NCBI RefSeq assembly: GCF_947507565.1
Contig: NC_089183.1
Location: forward strand, 1,984,001-2,048,000
Reading direction: 5' to 3'
Source of the DNA: Oscarella lobularis
Taxonomy: Eukaryota > Porifera > Homoscleromorpha > Homosclerophorida > Oscarellidae
DNA length: 64,000 nucleotides
The notes beneath the pieces are model-generated. The model worked only from the letters and a program-made list of their open reading frames with translations, searched no databases and was not told where the DNA came from. The position numbers were made by a program, and so were the translations under genes. This document shows positions 56,933-64,000 of this stretch, piece by piece. Each line of letters starts with the position of its first letter. Position 1 is the first letter of the stretch.

Positions 56933-59900
56933 CTACGATGAATTGAGAAGTCCCGAACGTTCCCCGTCACTATCATGGGCCCCCGCCTTCTTGAACGAAC
57001 AAAGGCGCCGATTTTTCCAACGTTCAGACTTGACGAACTTTTTCCCCAGTGTAACAATAACAGTCAAAACCCGCCCTGAAAGCATAGTCAAGAATCCTAA
57101 ATAATTATAATTAACATAATTCACCTGCAACGAAGAAAAGAAAGACGCTATTGGCAGCAACAACGATAGCACTAAAGGCCTTCTGATCAACGAGACTATT
57201 GTAACCAGGATCTTGTTCGTCAGTGAACGAGAGCAGAACGAGGGTCCCCATCATTAGATTAATCGAAATAACGCCGAGAGCGATTTGCTGCAGCCAATGT
57301 CCAAAACTACGCTTGATGGGTTTCAACTGGGCGTGCAGAACGAGGAATAGAGTAGCGAGTAACATGGCCAGTGCAATTCCCGAATGACTTTGACGTCCGA
57401 AGAAACCCATGCCAACGGTGAGAAAGAATTTTCGTCCAATTTCCACCACTTCCCAATACCAATATTCGCTTTTGTAATTACTGTCGAGAAATCGAAGGCT
57501 CTTCACAAAATCGCTAACGAACGCGTACTTCTTCGAAATCGCGTCAGGAAGCGTCTTACGCCGTCGAACCTCTAACCCAACAAAAAGTAGGGCAGGCAGT
57601 ATAATAACATACGCTAGCAGTGCCCAGCAAAGGATCCACAAGGCAGTGGACATTGAATAATTGCACACGACACTATAGTCCTCCTTTAGTAGCCACCTGC
57701 AGTCTTCGCTATTTTCCGTTCCATTGGAAGTCGAATTCGCTTCTCTCAGACACACTTTCATGCACGTCCAGTCTTTATAGGGAAACGTCGCCATTATAGA
57801 AGCAGCCGTCGACGGATAACTAATAAATAATATCCACCAGCTGTTTCTCATACACGACGTTCTCGACTTGGAGATCTTCGTCTCGACAGCGTCTCGATCT
57901 CGACTACACGAAATAAGGTACCGGCGTCGCGCCTTGTAGTAGGCCCAGATCGACAGGAGCAAAGCGAGTTGACACGCGAATTTAAATATTGGAATCATCA
58001 GAGCGTTGAATCGAAGGTTCTTGTTCAGACACGTCGGCGTTGCCACGGCGATTATATTCAGTTCCAATAGCTTCATAAAATGTCCAATCGATAGGAGAGC
58101 GCGTGGCCAGGGCACGTAGGAGAGAACGTCGAACACGGCGGACATAACCTGAACAAAACCGACGATAATTTTCAAAGCGGAGCTGATTTGATCCATCAGA
58201 TCGTCGCGACTATTTCTCAGTCGATCGATGGCGTAGAGAACGGCGGCTAGGACGCCGAGTAGAACGACTAGAAAGACGATTTGTAGAGCCGTTCGCCATT
58301 TTTCAGGACACTTTTTGCATCGCTGGAACCACGTGTAATAATTGTCGCTGCATTGACCGCACAGCGTTCCCTCGTACCCTTCGGCGCACATAGCAGTGCG
58401 ACGTATTCGTCTAGTCACCGTCGACGTGCAACTTTCGTTAATAGGGCACGGATTAATCTTCGGCAAAAGAAGCGTGAACTTGGTCAACGCTTTACTATAG
58501 GTATCGTCTCTAGTTGTAAGACTTTTCACGAATTCGGCGTAGAGATTTTCATCGCTACTGCTCGCGTTCTCGCTTTCATCCCAACCGTGCCAGCTCCACC
58601 AAAAGCCGGGCAAGACGCTTAGGTAATCGTCGTCGCATTGCATGCCTAAGCTGGCGTCGCAGCTTTGGCACGGCCCAAAGCGGTCAGTGCGAGAGAAATT
58701 CGCTAGGCAGCTGCACGCGCGATATCCGGCGTGGATTGTCGTGTTTGTGCCTGCGGGGCATACGTTGCAGTCAGCGGCTGTTTTTCCGGGGGCAGATGAT
58801 GGGCTGACGAACGTCCCGTTGACACATTTTTGACACGTGTATGCGCCCGCTCTGTCTTGGTAATACCCCCCTTGATTAATTTAAACAAGGATTATCAGCA
58901 GATCGATGTTTTATGAATATTGTATTACCGGCTGGGCAATTGATGCATTTTGAAAAATTAGGACAAAATTGAGTCTGATATTCTCGAGATATTGTGCCTA
59001 CGTCGCACTGGGTGCATCTGTACTCAAAACTGTTCTCACCGTCGCTGGATACGTGAGAGCAGACGTATCCTCTCGGCATGAGATAATATGCTCCCGCTGC
59101 ATCTAATGAGAAATTTGCAATGCTGGTTTTTCCAACGCAGTGCCTGTAAACGGCCAAATGCACGAGCCACGTTTAATTTCTAAGCAACTTGCTTACAAAC
59201 GAGCTCCGGGCTGAGACGTAGGAATCACTTTTAAGTTTGTGCAGTTTAAAAATCTTCAAAAATTTAAATTATTTTACGGCTTCATTGTCACTTTTGCTTA
59301 CATTGTAACGAAAGTAGTCTCATTTGAAAGAAACAGAGCATCTTGAGTCACGTTGGACGTTGGATTTTCTTGCAAGTATCTTTGAAAAAAATTTCGCGTT
59401 TTCAATGTCAACTAAATATAGATTAGATGGCATTCACATTGTTTTGATTTTCTTTAACGAGGCAAAAGATTTGCTTTCAATCCTTGAAATGTTGTTGTGT
59501 ATGAGATTACTAAAAGAAACCGTTACGCGTCGCTCCTGACATTTGCACGTGCATGACGTACAGTGTCTCTAGTTGAGAAAGGCTACTAAAGTTTGAAGCT
59601 TGAATTATTCTCAGACTATTGAACATACAGAAACTAAGCAAAGAAGACCTCAATTAATTAAAAGCACGATTCTAGCTTTTTTGACTCTTAATACAAGTAA
59701 TGAAGTTTTGTCTGCTTAGAGAACGTTTCCGGAAGACTTGTCAATTTGTTTCCGGAAAGATCTCTGATTTCAGAAAAGAATCAGAGCATTAATCGACGTT
59801 GAATTTATACCGTACAGCTCTTGAACGAACATAACTCGATCGAACAGAGACGGCTCAACAGTTGTCAGGCGATTGTTGGGAAAACTCCTTTGCATCGTCA

Positions 59901-61438
59901 CGTCTCAAGCAATAGATATTTAAACTTTTGTACAGTCTTACGCTACGCTGACGGTGGTCCCGTTAGCAAAAAGCAGCCCATCGATCATTTCAAGATGGTT
60001 GCCTGACAGATCTCTATATAGAAAACAGTATGTCCATGCATTTCACAGCCAAGATTTAGTGCTAGTATTTCTTACATTCCCATAAAATGTGTAGAATGGT
60101 TGAACGTTCCTGGACCTAGCTTTGTAATTTTATTTAGACTAAGATTACTATAGAAACAACTTGAAAAATCAGTAGGATACAATTAAGAACAGCTGACATA
60201 TTTTGCAGCAGCGGCAGAGACGCAAATGCGTCTGGAGCAACTTTCGATATCTTGTTGCTTCGGGCTAAGCTGAGAGAACTATCCTTTTTAATATTTCATC
60301 GTAAAATAATTGATTCCGTACAATTGGCCCAAGCAGTCAAGTTTGAGCACATTTCTGGGCAATTCAGTAAGGTGGTTCGTATCCAATCGCCTAAAAACTC
60401 AAATTTAAATGATTTGAAGGCTACTTTTAATTTTGTACAAAGCCAGTAAGTTTGAGCACGATCCGACACTAACAAATGAAGCAGCCGACAAAACAGTCAG
60501 ATGGTTCTCCATCATATTACTGCGAAATTTGTATGTCAATGGTTCAAGTCAGTTACGCATAATCCCTATATACATTTCGGTGACGGAGGATAGATTCTGA
60601 AACGCCCCTGCCTCTATAGCATAAATTTTGTTGACTTTGAGGTATCTGCAATTAATTAAAAGAATTTATGTCGAAATATACAGCACATGCATGTAAGTAT
60701 TTGCGCACACATTTTATCAAGAACGGGCAGATCTTTTAAGAATCCTGATGGCAGCGTTGTCAGATTGCAGTTCGTGATATATCTTGTTATAAACAAGATG
60801 TCACGATGCTATAAAGATTAAATGTACTTACAGCCTGGTCAATTGAAACGAATGATGCGGAATTGCTGTATTGAACATGTCGCTTACGTCAGACAGCAAA
60901 GGATTAAAACTTAGGTCTCTAAATTGAAACATATTTGCTAAATTGCACCTGCGAGTGAATTAAATGCCCTTACAGGGTCTGCAGAGTCGGTGGAATTGAA
61001 AAGGCTTTTCTTAATTTGTTTCTGGTTCCGAGTCTGCCACATAAAATTCCATACACTAACTCGGTATCTCCGAACAAATTCTTGCATCATATACATGTAT
61101 AGCTTTTGAAACGAAGAAAATAATCTGCATCGACAGACGTAATTTCGTTGTTGCTGAAATCACTGTATGGACACAAACTCGTGTAAGAAACATTGTACTC
61201 TTATATAGAAAGCGTACAAGGAAAACATGTTCGCAGGAAACGCCCAATTGGGAGGCAACGAGCCTCCCAGTTTGGGAAGCCGAGCCGTACAATTGACGTC
61301 AAAGTAACCGTCATTGACTGGGGTGCATTTGCAGTTTTTGAACACATCAAAACTCAACGTCTCATTGTAATGGATACAGTTGGTCGAAATAGCCAATAGC
61401 AAGCAGACGAAGCTCAGTACTGACGCAATTCGACTCAT
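56933..61438 (-). CDS. LRR/Cys-rich multi-pass membrane protein, many small exons (model incomplete)
   Basis: The signal peptide MSRIASVLSFVCLLLAIST starts at 61438, followed by a Cys-containing N-cap. A 57-bp intron leads to the first LRR (DFSNNEITSVDADYFLRF). Further LRR exons of about 70 bp are visible: LSFNPLLSDVSDMF (about 60880), NKITKLGPGTFNH (60110), DLSGNHLEMIDGLLFANGTT (59990), NNRLTTVEPSLFDRV (59860), DLSGNKLTSLPETFSKQTKL (59730) and SNFSSLSQLETLYV (59590). Cys-rich repeats follow (59149-58900 and 58860-58640: YTCQKCVNGTF, NVCPAGTN). A tail with eight or nine membrane segments ends at 57125, and the last exon is 57075-56933. The two Cys-rich blocks do not join in frame at about 58880 with a normal intron. 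Role is probably a surface receptor; channel or receptor type is not resolved. Confidence 0.65.
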
Positions 61439-62162
61439 AACACCGCTAGCTGAAAAAACAGTCGAATGAGCAAGTGACGCAAGAGCACGAATACTAAGTA
61501 CGTACGTGAGCAAAGGGAAGTTCCCAAAGGGAGCTCCCACATGCAGAGATGATTTGTACTTTCAGTTCTGTTTGACTTTGAACAAGTGAAATCACACTAT
61601 GTGCTTCAAGGGTTTGCAAAGTCAATCATTACATGCAAGTCATTCTTGACTGATATATGTTTATAGCTCTAGGCGCTACGATTAAGCGTACCGTTGAGAG
61701 ATCGAAATTAGTGTGGGGGAGAGGCTACAAAGGTGAAGAATCGCGTGACGGGGAATTTCCCTGCAAAACTTTCAGTATCTGTTGACACTCTCTATACTCG
61801 AAAGTCATTATACCGAGACTATGTTTCGTGCCGCCTTCGTACGTGGGCAAAGGGAAGTTCCCAAAGGGAGTTCCCACATGCACAGATGATTTCAGTTCTG
61901 TTTTGCTTTGAACGAGCGAAATCACACTATGTGCTTCAAGGGTTTGGTCAATCATTACCGGCATAAGTCTTTCCTGACTGATATCTTTATAGCTCTAGGC
62001 GCTACGATTAAGCGTATAGGTACCGTTGAGAAGTCGAAATTAGAGTGGGGGAGAGGCTACAAAGGTGAAGAATCGCGTGACGGGGAAAGGTCGCGGGAGT
62101 TTCCCTGCGAAACTTTCAGTATCTGCTGACACGCTCTATACTCGAAAGTCTTTGTCGAGACC
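61439..62162. promoter_or_regulatory. Tandemly duplicated divergent promoter region
   Basis: About 340 bp is present twice (about 61500-61836 and 61843-62180). It runs from GGGAAGTTCCCAAAGGGAG-type sequence to ATGTTTCGTGC(T/C)GCCTT, so the second copy includes the start of the gene at 62163 and the first copy ends in the same start cut short after 17 bases. It lies between two divergent signal-peptide genes. Confidence 0.75.
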
Positions 62163-62697
62163 ATGTTTCGTGCTGCCTTTTCCTGCGTTCTCCTCTTTGC
62201 CCTTTCGCACGACACTTGGGGAGAGTTTGCTGGTTACAATTTACCTTGCTTCGAAGACTTATGTATGAAGCCTTGCGGTACGTAACACAACAGCGGACTA
62301 TATACGGTTTCGACTTAAGTCTAACTAAAAAAATTTTAGCCGATCTGGGGAAAGAACTCCAGTACTTAAACGTTAGTGTCAGTAACTGGCCAATTCAGCC
62401 GGGCTCTCAAATCGTTTCGCTAAACGTTACTCTACAGCCAAGTGAGACTGAATCCTTGCTAGGCTGCATGAAGTCACCAGCTTCTAAACTAGTCTCTATA
62501 TAGCAACAAATCTAACCGACCTAAGTACCTCTATAGACGCCTTGGGCGTCATGGCGTCTTCTAATGAGACTATTCATTGCGCTGTGACCGATTACCTGTG
62601 CGGAACCGACGATAAGACCCGTTGGGAAAACAATATTTGCCCTATTCCAGCGTTTAGTGAGCTAGTTCTTCTGTTAAAAAAAGAAAAGAAATGTTAG
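62163..62697 (+). pseudogene. Small secreted protein-like gene, frameshifted in exon 2
   Basis: Exon 1 (62163-62277) encodes a signal peptide (MFRAAFSCVLLFALSHDTWG) and CFEDLCMKPC. A 62-bp GT/AG intron leads to exon 2 at 62340 (ADLGKELQYLNVSVSN). The frame stops at 62501-62503 (KLVSI). One base later in phase it continues with ATNLTDLSTSIDALGVMASS and NETIHCAVTDYLCG to a TAG at 62695-62697. N-glycosylation sequons (NVS, NVT, NLT, NET) continue in the second frame, so a single-base loss near 62500 is likely. Cys-rich secreted product of unknown function. Confidence 0.5.
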
Positions 62698-64000
62698 TTA
62701 AACTAAGTTTAGAACCTACAACTTATCATGTATGGAAATCCAGCAATGAAGACGTAGAAAAAGCGCTTAGCACTGTTGTAAGATTAACTAATTCGAAATA
62801 CTGTTTGTATTTCATCGCTGACTGAGTATAGGTAAGCGGAAACGCTACTGTCAAAATCATGAGCTTTGACAAGAAAATTCTCGCTTGTGTGAGACTCACC
62901 TTGACCAAAAACACCAAAAGAGATTTCTCTCCGTCAAATGCTTATGCGGCGAAGAAGACGAAGAGACTTTTTCTTTCTTCGGGACAGTGTGGGCAATGAT
63001 TGCATCACTCTCTTTGGTGTGTTCAGGCAAGTTCCGTCAAATTTATTTTGTCTACTCTATATGTTTATTCTCGTAAATTGTGACGTCATCTATCGTGCTC
63101 CTACCGTTTTATAAGGCTATTTGTATCCGACGATATTGGAGCCGACCACCGCAGTTGTACGGGTGGAGCCCGTATAACGAAGGAGGGAGGCTCTCTCAAA
63201 CGTGATCTTAGGGCCGGAAGTGTCTGTATGTATGTATGTATGTACGTCTGTTCGGTACAGTATTGTGACGTCACATAGGAAAAACCCTTACTTTGTAAAG
63301 CGCATGCGTGAAATGGGGCCCAAAACGGTGACCCGAAAAAGGCGATTTACGGTGCGAATAAAGCGTTTTTTCTTTCAGAAACGAAAAAAATGCTTAGAAA
63401 CCCTTATTTCCAATTGATCTGTGCTATTTTCCGTGTTATAAATGCGCTGAGAAACCGAAACGACAGTTTTGATTGTCACGCTCTGACGTCACAATCAAAA
63501 GTATCCAGTCACATGTACAGTATATGGGTGGGTATGTACGCGTGTACGGGTAACAGGAAATATGACCCGTACACATGCATAGGTCCTCCTAAAATACAGA
63601 GCACATTATCAAATACAGTACAGTGCGTGCCAGCAGCTCGTGCCAGCATAAATGGCCAAACGGGACTTTTAGTAGCGCGCGAGGAATTCAGAGCGTAGTT
63701 TACATTTGGCGTAGTTTTGACGTTTGATCGTTACATCAAGGATTTCCAATGAAGTCTAGCATTTCTATTTACGTCTATTTTGTAAGAAAACGGTTTTGAT
63801 TTCACCGCAGACAACGTTTCTATACGTTTTGCTAAGAACACAGAAAAGTTCGTTTTTTTCCAGTTTCAAACAACATATGACGGGTTTCATAAACTCGTCT
63901 GTCACTTTATACCATTTTCTAAAACTTCATTATCTTTGATTTTCAATACAGTAATTCGGTGGAAAGAAACGGATGTCACGTGACGTAAATAGAAATGCAT
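62698..64000. other. Sparse sequence, no gene recognised
   Basis: Only short frames occur. A (TGTA)n microsatellite lies at about 63222-63245. Several TGACGTCA-type sites (63078, 63268, 63483) and a GCGCATGCG at 63300 are present; significance unknown. Confidence 0.5.

Noticed and set aside
62490-62503. 12-bp GT...AG intron at the frame break of the secreted-protein gene
   Set aside because: Far below any workable intron length, and removing it leads to a stop.

Overview
The window is eukaryotic and almost certainly metazoan. Several genes have GT/AG introns of only about 46-80 bp that keep frame across exon joins. The families are animal-type: LRR-ROC-COR proteins with Death domains, F-box/FIST proteins resembling FBXO22, ZYG11/ZER1-like proteins, an SLC18-like transporter, non-LTR retroelements with a restriction-like endonuclease, and hAT-like MITEs. 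An early-branching invertebrate with a compact genome (a sponge, for example) would fit, but the sequence alone does not fix the phylum.

Layout. Positions 1-4350 (minus strand) hold three head-to-tail copies of one family of site-specific-looking non-LTR elements, separated by (CT)n tracts. One of them is an open 5' half that runs off the left edge. A hairpin (4352-4407) separates them from a frameshifted SLC18-like transporter relic (about 4430-5123). From 5.3 to 61.4 kb the window is one segmentally duplicated cluster. Its recurring order is FBXO22-like (+), ZYG11-like (-), gene X (+, unknown family), a flank with a decayed ORF 'Y' (-), then LRR-ROC-COR-Death-Death (ROCO, -). Two copies have an LRR/Cys-rich multi-pass membrane protein gene (-) beyond the ROCO gene. 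FBXO22-like copies: 5.6, 10.3, 14.5 and 45.9 kb, with fragments at 24.7 and 33.7 kb. ZYG11-like copies: 7.2, 11.9 and 47.5 kb, with fragments at 25.4 and 34.3 kb. Gene X: 25.6 kb (intact) and 34.5 kb (broken), with exon-1 relics at 9.77, 14.41 and 50.06 kb. ROCO: 17.2 kb (intact), 23.1 kb (core deleted), 28.2 kb (two frameshifts), 37.2 kb (intact) and 51.5 kb (frameshift in the GTPase). Membrane protein: 44.3 kb (5'-truncated) and 56.9-61.4 kb. The last 2.5 kb holds a small secreted-protein-like ORF behind a tandemly duplicated promoter, then sparse sequence.

How the genes may fit together (inference). ROCO proteins with tandem C-terminal Death domains look like intracellular switch or sensor proteins. 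Their LRR arrays differ in length between paralogues (5, 9, 11 and 6 complete 48-residue units) through gain and loss of a 144-bp DNA repeat. They are co-duplicated with two families resembling substrate receptors of cullin E3 ligases (F-box for SCF, ZYG11-like for CUL2). Expansion, pseudogenisation and repeat-number variation in one block is the birth-and-death pattern of recognition gene clusters. An innate-immunity or cell-death role is plausible but not shown.
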